Shown: positions 25,085-32,842 of the stretch, one piece after another
Layout of the letters: every line of letters starts with the position of its first letter
Numbering within the stretch: position 1 is the stretch's first letter
From: an uncultured Hungatella sp.
GTDB lineage: Bacteria > Bacillota > Clostridia > Lachnospirales > Lachnospiraceae
Assembly (NCBI GenBank): GCA_947066955.1
Contig: CAMTAF010000026.1
Coordinates: 1-39,063 of the forward strand
Reading direction: 5' to 3'
DNA: 39,063 nt
Made by a program: the position numbers and the translations under genes
The notes under the pieces: generated by a model
Database searches by the model: none
Told to the model about the DNA's origin: nothing
The model's input: the letters and a program-made list of their open reading frames with translations, nothing else

Positions 25085-25182
25085 TATCGGCACGCGCCGC
25101 CTGCGGCGTCACCTGCCACTTCGCCGGAAGGCATCCTAAAAATGCTGCGCATTTGCCTTCCTCCTCAGTTTGCCTTCCTCCT
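25085..25182 (-). repeat. Interspersed repeat, copy 3 (most complete)
   Basis: The core at 25085-25133 is followed directly by the outer hairpin GGAAGGCA (25126-25133)/TGCCTTCC (25154-25161). A second TGCCTTCCTCC lies at 25171-25181. On the minus strand it ends about 20 bases before the DsbA start codon, the same placement as copies 1 and 2. Confidence 0.75.
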
Positions 25183-25318
25183 CGCAGATAATGGTTGCCT
25201 GCGCCGCGATTTTCCGCTATATTTAAAGATAGATCCCACAGCAGACGGCAGGGCGGGGGCTGATCCGCGTCGCCTGTCAAGATCGCCTGCCGTAAAAAAA
25301 CAATGAGGAGGCATATCC

Positions 25319-26344
25319 ATGTACAGCTTTACCAACGACTACAGCGAAGGGGCCCACCCCCGGATCCTTCAGGCCATCCTGGAGGCCAACCTGACGCAGA
25401 ACAAAGGCTATGGCTTAGACGCCCACAGCAGTCACGCCAGAGAGCTGATCCGGGAGGAGATCCGCCCCCAGGACGGAGACATCCACTTTATCCCCGGCGG
25501 CACCCAGACCAACTTGATCGTCATCGCCTCTGCCTTAAGGCCCTATCAGGCCGTCATCTCCGCCGTCACCGGCCATGTAAATGTCCACGAGACAGGGGCC
25601 ATTGAGGCCACGGGCCACAAAGTCCTGGCCATGGACACAGCAGACGGCAAACTGACCCCTGCCCTGGTGCAGCAGGCGCTGGATTCACACACGGACGAAC
25701 ACATGGTTCAGCCCAAGATGGTCTACATCTCCAACTCCACGGAGGTGGGAACCCAGTACACCAAATCAGAGCTGGAGGCCCTGTCCCGCATCTGCCGCCT
25801 GAAAGGCCTTTACCTTTTCATGGACGGCGCCCGCATAGGGTCCGCTCTCACCAGCCCGGCAAACGACTTAACCCTGGCAGATATCGCCGCTCTCACCGAC
25901 GTGTTTTACATCGGAGGCACCAAAAACGGGGCCCTTCTGGGAGAAGCGGTGGTCATTGTCCGGGAAGAACTCAAGGCAGATTTCCGGTTCATGATCAAAC
26001 AGCGGGGCGCCATGATGGCCAAGGGCTGGCTTTTGGGAATCCAGTTTGAGGAACTGTTCCAGAACAACCTGTTCTACGACATGGCCCGCCACGCCAACCG
26101 CATGGCCCGGCGGCTCAGGGAAGCCATTGCCCGCCAGGGCTGGTCTTTCTCCTCAGACTCCTGCACCAATCAGCTGTTCCCCATCTTTTCCCACCAGGCG
26201 GTGGGGGAACTGGAAAAACATTTTACCTTTGAGATCATAGGCCAGACAGACGACAATCACACCTGCATCCGGCTGGTGACCTCCTGGGCCACCACCGAAG
26301 AAGGGGTTGAAGAATTTATCCGTGTTCTGGAAAAAATATCTTAA
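25319..26344 (+). CDS. ltaE: Low-specificity L-threonine aldolase family enzyme
   Basis: A 341-residue PLP-dependent enzyme that splits threonine or related beta-hydroxy amino acids into glycine and an aldehyde. The PLP lysine is Lys202 in FYIGGTKNGALLGEA. Asp169 in LYLFMDGARIGSAL is the ring-nitrogen aspartate. FIPGGTQTNL is the phosphate loop. AGGAGG lies 9 bases before the ATG. It stands alone on the plus strand, divergent from DsbA and ending 8 bases before the broken UPF0340 gene. Confidence 0.85.
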   Translation: MYSFTNDYSEGAHPRILQAILEANLTQNKGYGLDAHSSHARELIREEIRPQDGDIHFIPGGTQTNLIVIASALRPYQAVISAVTGHVNVHETGAIEATGHKVLAMDTADGKLTPALVQQALDSHTDEHMVQPKMVYISNSTEVGTQYTKSELEALSRICRLKGLYLFMDGARIGSALTSPANDLTLADIAALTDVFYIGGTKNGALLGEAVVIVREELKADFRFMIKQRGAMMAKGWLLGIQFEELFQNNLFYDMARHANRMARRLREAIARQGWSFSSDSCTNQLFPIFSHQAVGELEKHFTFEIIGQTDDNHTCIRLVTSWATTEEGVEEFIRVLEKIS

Positions 26345-26352
26345 AGGCGCGG

Positions 26353-26837
26353 CTACATTTTCTCCTCGTCATATACGGCCCTCTGGCCGCCTATAAATTT
26401 GGGTCTCACCCGGGCGCACACCACCCGGGCTTCCCCTATGGTTTTTGTCCGGATCCTCACCGGCACTGCCAGGCTGCAGTGGCAAAAGAGCCTCCTGCCT
26501 TTGGCTGAGGAACCACATTCACTTCCTCATACCCGTACCTCTCTGCCGCCTCCCTCTCCAGGATCAAGGCCCTGTTCAGATGCTCGCAGCACTGGGCCGC
26601 CAGCCACACCTCCTTCTCCCTGGCCGCTCTCCAGATCCCCTCAAACACGGCCGCAGCGACGTCAGGCGCCGAGGATGTGCCGATCCTTCCGCCCCCGATC
26701 TCACTGGTGGAGCAGCCCACCACAAACAGCTGCCCCCTCTTTGCTCTCCCTGCCTCCAGGATCTCCCTCGCGGCCTCATATCCCTGTTCCCTGATTCTCT
26801 CCAGCCGCTGTCTCTGATCCTCTGTGGTCTCAGCCAT
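26353..26837 (-). pseudogene. UPF0340 (DUF436, YwlG-like) gene with an internal deletion
   Basis: The first 122 codons read as a normal UPF0340 protein (VGCSTSEIGGGRIGTS, AAQCCEHLNRALILE, NVVPQPKAGGSFATAAW). The frame then runs into a stop after WQCR (stop at 26457). The family's C-terminus is still present in another frame directly after that point (AVPVRIRTKTIGEARVV, then RPKFIGGQRAVYDEEKM, stop at 26353-26355). Compared from memory with YwlG, about 30 codons between these parts are missing and the deletion is not a multiple of three. The function of the family is unknown. An assembly error is the main alternative. Confidence 0.8.
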
Positions 26838-26973
26838 ATCCGGTCATCTCCCCTCTGTCTTTTCTTAATACAGCCTGCCCATGGCTTCCATGGGCTCTGT
26901 CCCTTGTATATGCACAGTTTACCATAAAGGCGGCGGTTTTTAAAGGGCATATTGTTACGGCAATTTTTAACTT

Positions 26974-27002
26974 ATTATAGTAGATAGACGCAAGATTTTC
27001 AA
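26974..27002 (-). promoter_or_regulatory. Promoter of the broken UPF0340 gene
   Basis: On the minus strand TTGAAA (26997-27002) and TATAAT (26974-26979) are 17 bases apart. The leader to the ATG at 26837 is about 130 bases. Confidence 0.55.
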
Positions 27003-27042
27003 GAGAGAACAGTATTTTTTCCTGCAATCACATGATAAAATC

Positions 27043-27071
27043 TTGTTTTTTAAAGGTGAACGTGTTACAAT
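27043..27071 (+). promoter_or_regulatory. Promoter of the XRE-DUF1016 pair
   Basis: TTGTTT (27043-27048) and TACAAT (27066-27071) are 17 bases apart, about 80 bases before the first gene. Confidence 0.6.
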
Positions 27072-27128
27072 AGGTAGCGCGCTGATGCGCACGCGGTCAG
27101 CACCCTGACGGGTGGTGACATTATATAA
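27066..27128 (+). other. Promoter-leader element B, similar to element A at 11060
   Basis: After the -10 box this leader carries GTCAGCACCC and GGGTGGTGAC, able to pair imperfectly, and ends in ATATAA. It aligns with 11060-11123 with a one-base gap. I do not recognise it as a known riboswitch. Confidence 0.35.
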
Positions 27129-27160
27129 TTCACATTTTCTCAGAAAACGGAGGTTCATTT

Positions 27161-27388
27161 ATGGCCATCAGTTATAAAAGATTATGGAAACTGCTGATTG
27201 ACAAAGATATGAAGAAAAAGGATCTGCAACAGTTGGCCGGGATAAGCGCGGCATCGATCACAAAACTTGGAAAAAACGAGAATGTGAATACTGAAATAAT
27301 CGAAAAAATTTGTGTGGCCCTTCAATGTGATATTAGTGATATTATGGAAATGGCGGATAAAGGAGGGATTAGTAATGGGAGAACATAA
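27161..27388 (+). CDS. XRE-family helix-turn-helix regulator
   Basis: A 75-residue DNA-binding protein. The Cro/C1-type helix-turn-helix covers residues about 10-60 (KKKDLQQLAGISAASITKLG). It has the form often seen beside restriction-modification genes in Lachnospiraceae. It overlaps the DUF1016 nuclease start by 14 bases, so the two are made together and it probably represses the pair. Confidence 0.85.
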   Translation: MAISYKRLWKLLIDKDMKKKDLQQLAGISAASITKLGKNENVNTEIIEKICVALQCDISDIMEMADKGGISNGRT

Positions 27389-28397
27389 TCTAACTCTTGT
27401 TCAAAACATCTACACCGAGATAAAAGAAACTCTCCTGCTGTCGCGCAATCAAGCATACAGTGCGGTCAATTTTGCGATGGTGCAGGCTTATTGGCAAATC
27501 GGGCGCATTATCATAGAACATGAGCAGGACGGAAATGAACGGGCCGGTTACGGGAAATCTGTGCTTCAGGAATTGTCCAGCCGCCTGACCAAAGACTTTG
27601 GTAAGGGCTTTTCCGTGCGGACGTTGCAGCAGATGAAGAAATTTTATGTAATGTTTCCAAATACGAACGCACTGCGTTCGCAATTGACGTGGACGCATTA
27701 TCGCCTTTTGCTATCAGTGGAAAATGAGCAGGCCAGACAGTGGTATATGGATGAAGCCATCGCTTCCGCTTGGTCGAGCCGCCAACTGGAGCGGCAAATT
27801 TCCACACTGTATTATGAGTGCCTTCTTGCAAGCCGAGATCAGACTCCTGTAAGAGATGAAGCTATGGAACTTACGGCTCCCTTAGCTGCGAAAGATTTCA
27901 TCAAAGACCCCTATGTCCTGGAATTTCTTGACCTGAAAAATTATCCGGCCTTGCGGGAGTCGGATTTGGAACAGGCACTGATTAATAAATTACAGGAATT
28001 CCTATTAGAGTTGGGGCGTGGTTTCTGCTTTGTCGCCAGACAGAAGCTGATGCGTTACGAAGATGAGGATTTTTATCTGGACCTTGTGTTTTACCACAGC
28101 ATTTTGAAGTGCCATGTACTAATTGATTTGAAAATCGGCAAGCTGACCCACGGTGACATTGGGCAGATGGACAGTTACATTCGGATGTTTGATGCGCTTT
28201 ACAAAAACGAGGACGACAATCCTACCATCGGCATCATTCTGTGTTCCCAGAAGAACGAGGCAATCGTCAAATACTCTGTCTTGAATGACGCTCAGCAAGT
28301 CTTTGCTTCTCGTTATCGGTTCGCGCTGCCCACTGCGGAAGAATTGCAGCGTGAAATAGAAGCCGAGCGCAGACGGATTGAGGAACCAGATGACTGA
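27375..28397 (+). CDS. PDDEXK nuclease-domain protein, DUF1016/YhcG family
   Basis: A 340-residue soluble protein. I chose the ATG at 27375 (MGEHNLTLV), which has AAGGAGG upstream. Residues about 10-150 form the DUF1016 N-terminal domain (YWQIGRIIIEHEQ, LTWTHYRLLLSV). Residues about 170-330 form the nuclease domain, with LDLVFYHSILKCHVLIDLKIG giving the D...D-x-K active site. YhcG-type proteins are linked to restriction systems and mobile DNA. No methylase or specificity gene adjoins it, so it forms a stand-alone pair with the XRE regulator. A terminator follows. Confidence 0.85.
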   Translation: MGEHNLTLVQNIYTEIKETLLLSRNQAYSAVNFAMVQAYWQIGRIIIEHEQDGNERAGYGKSVLQELSSRLTKDFGKGFSVRTLQQMKKFYVMFPNTNALRSQLTWTHYRLLLSVENEQARQWYMDEAIASAWSSRQLERQISTLYYECLLASRDQTPVRDEAMELTAPLAAKDFIKDPYVLEFLDLKNYPALRESDLEQALINKLQEFLLELGRGFCFVARQKLMRYEDEDFYLDLVFYHSILKCHVLIDLKIGKLTHGDIGQMDSYIRMFDALYKNEDDNPTIGIILCSQKNEAIVKYSVLNDAQQVFASRYRFALPTAEELQREIEAERRRIEEPDD

Positions 28398-28407
28398 AAT
28401 ACAATTT

Positions 28408-28446
28408 GAGGCAGGGCCCTCAGACACGCCCTGCCTCAATACTTTT
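28408..28446 (+). terminator. Terminator after the DUF1016 gene
   Basis: GAGGCAGGG (28408-28416) pairs with CCCTGCCTC (28429-28437), followed by a T-rich stretch. It also lies 14 bases past the stop of the HMA gene on the other strand. Confidence 0.75.
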
Positions 28447-28450
28447 CTCT

Positions 28451-28669
28451 CTATACAAGTACCACGCAGTCCTCATCCACCCTCTTACAGGCAGCGGCCG
28501 CTTCCTTCACGATCTCATCAAACCTGTCGTCGTCCGCCTCGATCACCAGCCTCTGGGTCATAAAGCTGACCGTGGCCTCCTTCACCCCCGGGATCTTGTT
28601 GATAGCGGTCTCCATCTTGGCCGCGCAGTTGGCGCAGTCCAAATTCTCCATCTTGAATTTCTTCTTCAT
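28451..28669 (-). CDS. Heavy-metal-associated (HMA) domain protein
   Basis: A 72-residue protein that is one HMA domain and nothing else. The metal site is LDCANCAAKM (Cys12 and Cys15). The ferredoxin-like fold follows (VKEATVSFMTQRLVIEAD). Such proteins carry copper, zinc or cadmium ions to a P-type ATPase. No ATPase is adjacent. AGGAGG precedes the ATG, and the promoter carries an ArsR/SmtB-type operator, which supports a metal-responsive role. Confidence 0.88.
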   Translation of the reverse strand: MKKKFKMENLDCANCAAKMETAINKIPGVKEATVSFMTQRLVIEADDDRFDEIVKEAAAACKRVDEDCVVLV

Positions 28670-28704
28670 AAAAATATCCTCCTGCGATTTCCCACATTTT
28701 ATTC

Positions 28705-28757
28705 ATATGAATAATTGTTCATGTATTTCATTATACACTTTCTGCGGAAAAACGCAA
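28705..28757 (-). promoter_or_regulatory. HMA gene promoter with ArsR/SmtB-type operator
   Basis: On the minus strand TTGCGT (28752-28757) and TATAAT (28730-28735) are 16 bases apart. ATATGAATAATTGTTCATGT (28705-28724) overlaps the start site and matches the 12-2-12 form bound by CzrA/SmtB-type metal sensors. No such regulator is in the window. Confidence 0.65.
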
Positions 28758-28798
28758 GAGTTTTTACAGAGAAGTTTTTATCAAACAGACCTTGGCTT

Positions 28799-28829
28799 GT
28801 AACAGTTCAGATGACCCTTGAACTGTTAC
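28799..28829. repeat. GTAACAGTTCA hairpin repeat, copy 2, at the ftsH stop
   Basis: GTAACAGTTCA (28799-28809) pairs with TGAACTGTTAC (28819-28829). The arms are identical to those at 6620-6651. The ftsH stop codon (28826-28828) lies inside the arm, so the element may serve as the ftsH terminator. Confidence 0.75.
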
Positions 28830-30685
28830 CTTGGCTTCACTGGGGCCTTGAGGATATCCATAAATTCCTCCCCGGTAATGGTCTCCTTCTCCAGAAGGTA
28901 GGCCGCGATCTCATGGAGCTTTTCCTGGTTTTCCTTCAGAAGCTCCGTGGCCTTGTTGTAAGCAGACTTCACCAGCTCCACCACTTCCTCGTCAATCACC
29001 TTGGCAGTGTCCGGCGAACAGGCCAGAGAAGTATCCCCGCCCAAATACTGGTTAGTCACGGTCTCCAACGCCACCATCCCGAACTGGTCGCTCATGCCGT
29101 AGCGCGTCACCATGGCCCTGGCCAGCTTGGTGGCCTGCTCGATATCATTGGCCGCTCCCGTGGTGATAGACCCAAAGATCAGCTCCTCCGCCGCCCGGCC
29201 TCCTGTGTAGGTGGCAATCTTGTTGAATGCCTCCTCCCTGCTCATAAGGTATCTCTGGTCCTTGTCCACCTGCATGGTATAGCCCAGAGCCCCGGAAGTT
29301 CTGGGGATAATGGTGATCTTGTGAACCGGAGCGGAATCACTCTGGCAGGCCGCCACCAGGGCATGGCCCACCTCGTGGTAGGCCACGATCTTTTTCTCCT
29401 TCTCGCTGACGCTGGAATCCTTTCTCTGGTATCCGGCAATGACCACCTCCACGCTCTCCTCAAGATCCTGCTGGCTCACTACGCTCCGCCCCATGCGCAC
29501 CGCGCGCAGGGCTCCCTCATTGATGATGTTGGCCAGCTCCGCGCCGCTGGCTCCCGAAGTAGCCCGGGCCACTTCCTTGTAGTCCACGTCGTCGCTCATT
29601 TTCACATTCTTCCCATGGACCCGGAGAATGGCTTCCCTTCCCTTTAAATCCGGCAGCTCCACGGGGATCCTCCGGTCAAACCGGCCCGGACGCAGCAGCG
29701 CCGGGTCTAAGGACTCCGGCCTGTTGGTGGCCGCCAGGATCACAACGCCCTTTCGGCCGTCAAAGCCATCCATCTCCGCCAGAAGCTGGTTCAGCGTCTG
29801 TTCCCTCTCGTCGTTGCCGGAAAATCCGCCCCCATCCCTCTTCTTTCCGATGGTATCGATCTCGTCAATAAACACGATGCAGGGCGCCTTGTCATTGGCC
29901 TGCTTAAACAGATCCCGAACCTTCGCGGCTCCCATGCCCACGAACATTTCCACAAACTCGGAACCCGAGATGGAGAAAAACGGCACCTTGGCCTCCCCTG
30001 CCACTGCCTTGGCCAGAAGAGTCTTTCCTGTTCCCGGAGGGCCCACCAGAAGGGCTCCCTTGGGAAGGGCAGCGCCGATATCCGCGTATTTCTGGGGATT
30101 GTGAAGAAAATCCACGATCTCCTTCAAAGCTTCCTTGGCCTCCTCCTGGCCGGCCACATCCATAAAAGTCTTTCCTGTCTCCGACTCCGCGTAGATCTTG
30201 GCATTGGACTTGCCAAAGGTCATAGCGTTGCCGCCCATCCTTTTTTGCAGCTGCCGGGACAAAAGCTGCCCCACCACCACAAAAAGAATAATGGGGATGA
30301 TCCAGGATACCAGAATCGACACAAAAGGCGACGCCGGCTCCACGATGGTCTCAGAGAACATGATCCCCTTGGACATCAACAGATCCGTCAGCTCATCATC
30401 CGGCCAGTTGCCGGTCTTAAACTGCTGCACCGCATCCTCGCCCATGATATTCTTCTGGCCTGTCTTGGCAAGAAAAGTGATCTGCTGATCATTTCTCCCA
30501 ACCTGGGTTACAACCCCTTCCTCAATCATCTCCCGGAACGTGCTGTAGGGAACCTCTGTCACCGCCCGCCGCTGCATGGAAGGCATCAGAAACAGATTCA
30601 CTAGCATCATCACCAGCATGACAATAGCATAATAAAACATAAATGGTTTTCGGTTGTTGTCCGGCTTATTTTCTTTTATCCCCAT
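28826..30685 (-). CDS. ftsH: ATP-dependent zinc metalloprotease FtsH
   Basis: A 619-residue membrane AAA+ protease that degrades membrane and regulatory proteins. There is a transmembrane segment at about 15-34, an extracytoplasmic stretch, and a second segment at about 122-142. The AAA domain has Walker A GPPGTGKT (215-222), Walker B VFIDEIDTIG and the second region of homology LLRPGRFDRR. The protease site is HEVGH (437-441). All key residues are present. Its start overlaps the flavodoxin stop by 10 bases. The C-terminus ends in APVKPR, with the stop codon inside a repeat hairpin. Confidence 0.95.
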   Translation of the reverse strand: MGIKENKPDNNRKPFMFYYAIVMLVMMLVNLFLMPSMQRRAVTEVPYSTFREMIEEGVVTQVGRNDQQITFLAKTGQKNIMGEDAVQQFKTGNWPDDELTDLLMSKGIMFSETIVEPASPFVSILVSWIIPIILFVVVGQLLSRQLQKRMGGNAMTFGKSNAKIYAESETGKTFMDVAGQEEAKEALKEIVDFLHNPQKYADIGAALPKGALLVGPPGTGKTLLAKAVAGEAKVPFFSISGSEFVEMFVGMGAAKVRDLFKQANDKAPCIVFIDEIDTIGKKRDGGGFSGNDEREQTLNQLLAEMDGFDGRKGVVILAATNRPESLDPALLRPGRFDRRIPVELPDLKGREAILRVHGKNVKMSDDVDYKEVARATSGASGAELANIINEGALRAVRMGRSVVSQQDLEESVEVVIAGYQRKDSSVSEKEKKIVAYHEVGHALVAACQSDSAPVHKITIIPRTSGALGYTMQVDKDQRYLMSREEAFNKIATYTGGRAAEELIFGSITTGAANDIEQATKLARAMVTRYGMSDQFGMVALETVTNQYLGGDTSLACSPDTAKVIDEEVVELVKSAYNKATELLKENQEKLHEIAAYLLEKETITGEEFMDILKAPVKPR

Positions 30686-31203
30686 GATCCCTCTCCTTCT
30701 TCTCTCTCATGTACAATTTCCTGGACAAATGTTCTGGCATTTTTCAAATCCCTCTCATCTGGATGGAGCATAGCCTCCCGGTAAGCCTGGATCAGCTCCC
30801 GGATCCCGGGACTGTCCTCCCTCTCCTGCATGGCCCGGAATTTCTCCAAAACCTGGGGAGACATCTTTCCGGTACACAGAAAGGATCCCAAATACCGGTT
30901 GTCCTCCGGTATCAGCGCTTCCATCCTCCTAGACACCTGGCGGCAGTACTTCCGGTCCCCGCCCATGCCGCAGGTTCCGAATAAAGCCACCTTTTTCCCA
31001 TGAAGCCTGTCCAGAAAATCCAGGATATCCTGCCCGCAGATCCCTCTGCGGACCCAGAATCCCACAAAATAGGTGTCCGCCTCGCCGCTTTGTTCCTCAA
31101 TCTTCTGTATATCCTTGGACTTGCCCGGAAGGGCCTCAAAGATCTCCAGGGCAAGCTTCTGCGTGTTGCCTGTCTGGCTGCTGTATATAACCAGATATTC
31201 CAT
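30676..31203 (-). CDS. Flavodoxin-family protein
   Basis: A 175-residue protein with the flavodoxin FMN loop YSSQTGNTQKLALEI (residues about 7-21) and VGFWVRRGICGQDILDFLD, typical of the Lachnospiraceae flavodoxin family close to BilS-like proteins. The ATG at 31203 follows AGGAG; upstream codons are read through a low-complexity leader. It carries electrons through FMN; its partner is unknown. It overlaps ftsH, an unusual pairing. Confidence 0.8.
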   Translation of the reverse strand: MEYLVIYSSQTGNTQKLALEIFEALPGKSKDIQKIEEQSGEADTYFVGFWVRRGICGQDILDFLDRLHGKKVALFGTCGMGGDRKYCRQVSRRMEALIPEDNRYLGSFLCTGKMSPQVLEKFRAMQEREDSPGIRELIQAYREAMLHPDERDLKNARTFVQEIVHEREEGEGSWG

Positions 31204-31287
31204 CCAGAACGGCTCCTTTCTCAAAGCGCAGCCGCCTCCCCTTTGACGGAGCGAAAAGCGCGCTCTGTTATTCAATATATACCTTAT

Positions 31288-31369
31288 GGCACGAAGTGCC
31301 CCTGCTCCGGAGGAGCATGAATTACGGTATGCCCTCGGGTATACCTTGGGTATATCTTATGGTATATAC
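31288..31369. promoter_or_regulatory. Hairpins and phased GGTAT boxes upstream of the flavodoxin gene
   Basis: The gap between the flavodoxin start and the LRR locus (31204-31488) holds no convincing gene. It contains small perfect hairpins (GGCAC/GTGCC 31288-31300; TGCTCC/GGAGCA 31303-31317). Four boxes of the form GGTATRYC follow, starting at 31326, 31338, 31349 and 31361, that is every 11-12 bases, on one face of the helix. They may bind a regulator. Confidence 0.45.
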
Positions 31370-31488
31370 TAAATTGTTCGGATTTTCAAGATATATACGG
31401 AAATATTTATACACTTTTAGAGACTTTTTAGATTTGAGCCTGCCATCTGCCAGAGGGTCAAATTCTCTTGCCGGGGCCGCCTTTCTCA

Positions 31489-31575
31489 TCACAACGCCGA
31501 AAATGCGGTTTCAGCAATGTATTTAATGTTTTTGGGAATCCATGGTTTACGTAAACTGACACATCCCGCAAATGC
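31489..31575 (-). other. In-frame continuation of the LRR gene past its stop codon
   Basis: Directly after the TAA at 31576-31578 the same frame reads AFAGCVSLRKPWIPKNIK and then YIAETAFSAL before a TGA at 31489-31491. This is one further leucine-rich repeat in register with those before it. It suggests that a tyrosine codon became a stop. Confidence 0.75.
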
Positions 31576-32568
31576 TTAAGCCTCAATTATCTCAATAGAA
31601 TCTGACAAATATACCTTTTTTAAAGATTTACAGCCATTAAACATTCCTTCAGATATCTTTTTAAGATTAGAAGGGAGATGGATACTCACAAGATTTGCAC
31701 AGCCAGAAAAAGCATAAGCCCCAATTTCCAACACAGTGTCAGGAATATAGAGATCCTTGAGCGAGCTGCAATTACTGAACGCATATGCAGGAATTCGTTC
31801 CACGCCATTGGATAAATGAATACTCTCCAGTGAAGCGCAGTTGCTAAAGCTCCAAGAAAGATTGCCACTTAGAGAACCCTCCACAGTCCTTAAATTCTTC
31901 AAGCCCTCAAAACATCGATTATTCGGCTCATCCCCGTCCCATCCGTTTTCAATAAATGGATACACCTTTCCTGAAAAAGTCATCTCTTCAACACAACTTG
32001 GAATACTGCCCCTCAACTCTGTTTTATTTGCGTTCACCGCTACCGCCTTTGCACTTGGCATATGAAGAACTAACTTATCATCACACATGATTGAACATAA
32101 TTCAACCTGTTGTCCTGGGTTCCCGTAAAAGTCAATCTCCACTTCTACAGATGAGTTTTTCTGGTTCCTATCCTCTTGTTCACGAAACATATAAAACAAA
32201 AGAGCCCCTAAGCCATTATCAGCGTCTTTTATCTGTTCATCTAAAGATTTTTTACCAATTTTAATGAATACTCTTTTCAAATTTCCGTTTTCTATTGCGA
32301 AAGGGTTTCGAGATTTAAGAAGGATCGTCTGATGCAGTTCAGTAACTGGAATATCATTAATTGTATGCGGCACATATACATCATCAGCTGAACCAGGATA
32401 CACAAAGCCACTGTTAATGAGGGTAGAATCATATGCAGCAAAGCCATCATGAATACGCTTGAACCGCAGTTCGCCTTCTTTCCCTTTTAGGATGCCTTCT
32501 TCAGGCAATTCGCCAGGAACTTCAAAATGATAATAGGATTTACTATGACTGTATTCTGTAGTAAACAT
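31576..32568 (-). CDS. Leucine-rich-repeat (BspA/LRR_5) protein, ended early by a nonsense codon
   Basis: A 330-residue protein. The first 190 residues are not recognised. Residues about 225-330 are BspA-type leucine-rich repeats (CASLESIHLSNGVERIPAYA; CSSLKDLYIPDTVLEIGAYA; CANLVSIHLPSNLKKISEGM). No signal peptide is visible, so it is probably cytoplasmic. AAGGAG precedes the ATG. The coding sequence stops at the point where EAYAF would be expected and continues as another repeat after the stop. Function is unknown; LRR_5 proteins mediate protein binding. Confidence 0.78.
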   Translation of the reverse strand: MFTTEYSHSKSYYHFEVPGELPEEGILKGKEGELRFKRIHDGFAAYDSTLINSGFVYPGSADDVYVPHTINDIPVTELHQTILLKSRNPFAIENGNLKRVFIKIGKKSLDEQIKDADNGLGALLFYMFREQEDRNQKNSSVEVEIDFYGNPGQQVELCSIMCDDKLVLHMPSAKAVAVNANKTELRGSIPSCVEEMTFSGKVYPFIENGWDGDEPNNRCFEGLKNLRTVEGSLSGNLSWSFSNCASLESIHLSNGVERIPAYAFSNCSSLKDLYIPDTVLEIGAYAFSGCANLVSIHLPSNLKKISEGMFNGCKSLKKVYLSDSIEIIEA

Positions 32569-32802
32569 ATTTCTTCTCCTTCATGAATAATGGATTTTCT
32601 ATTTGAGGGTAATTTCCCAAGTATAGTATATGATGCTACCATCTGTTTAAACTCTTTGTGAGCATTGCCATCTCAGAGGCAGAGCAGGCATCCACATCTG
32701 CGTTAATGTTTGAATCAGATACAGATAATTAGCGAGAACATCTTTTCCATTATAAAAAGTAAATATGAAAATAGCAAGTGCTTCTGTCAGAACATGCCAA
32801 GA

Positions 32803-32842
32803 GATTCTGCCGGAGCGGAGACGGATCAGATGAATGAAAAGA
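32803..32842 (+). repeat. 40-base direct repeat, copy 1 (start region of an Rpn-type gene)
   Basis: This segment and 33054-33093 share GATTCTGCC, a GGAGAC ribosome site and AGATGAATGAAAAGA in the same spacing, with an ATG 27 bases in. It is a duplicated gene start. Confidence 0.65.

Noticed and set aside
31296-31526. 76-codon open frame on the plus strand
   Set aside because: No ribosome site or domain, and its end is antisense to the continuing LRR repeat.
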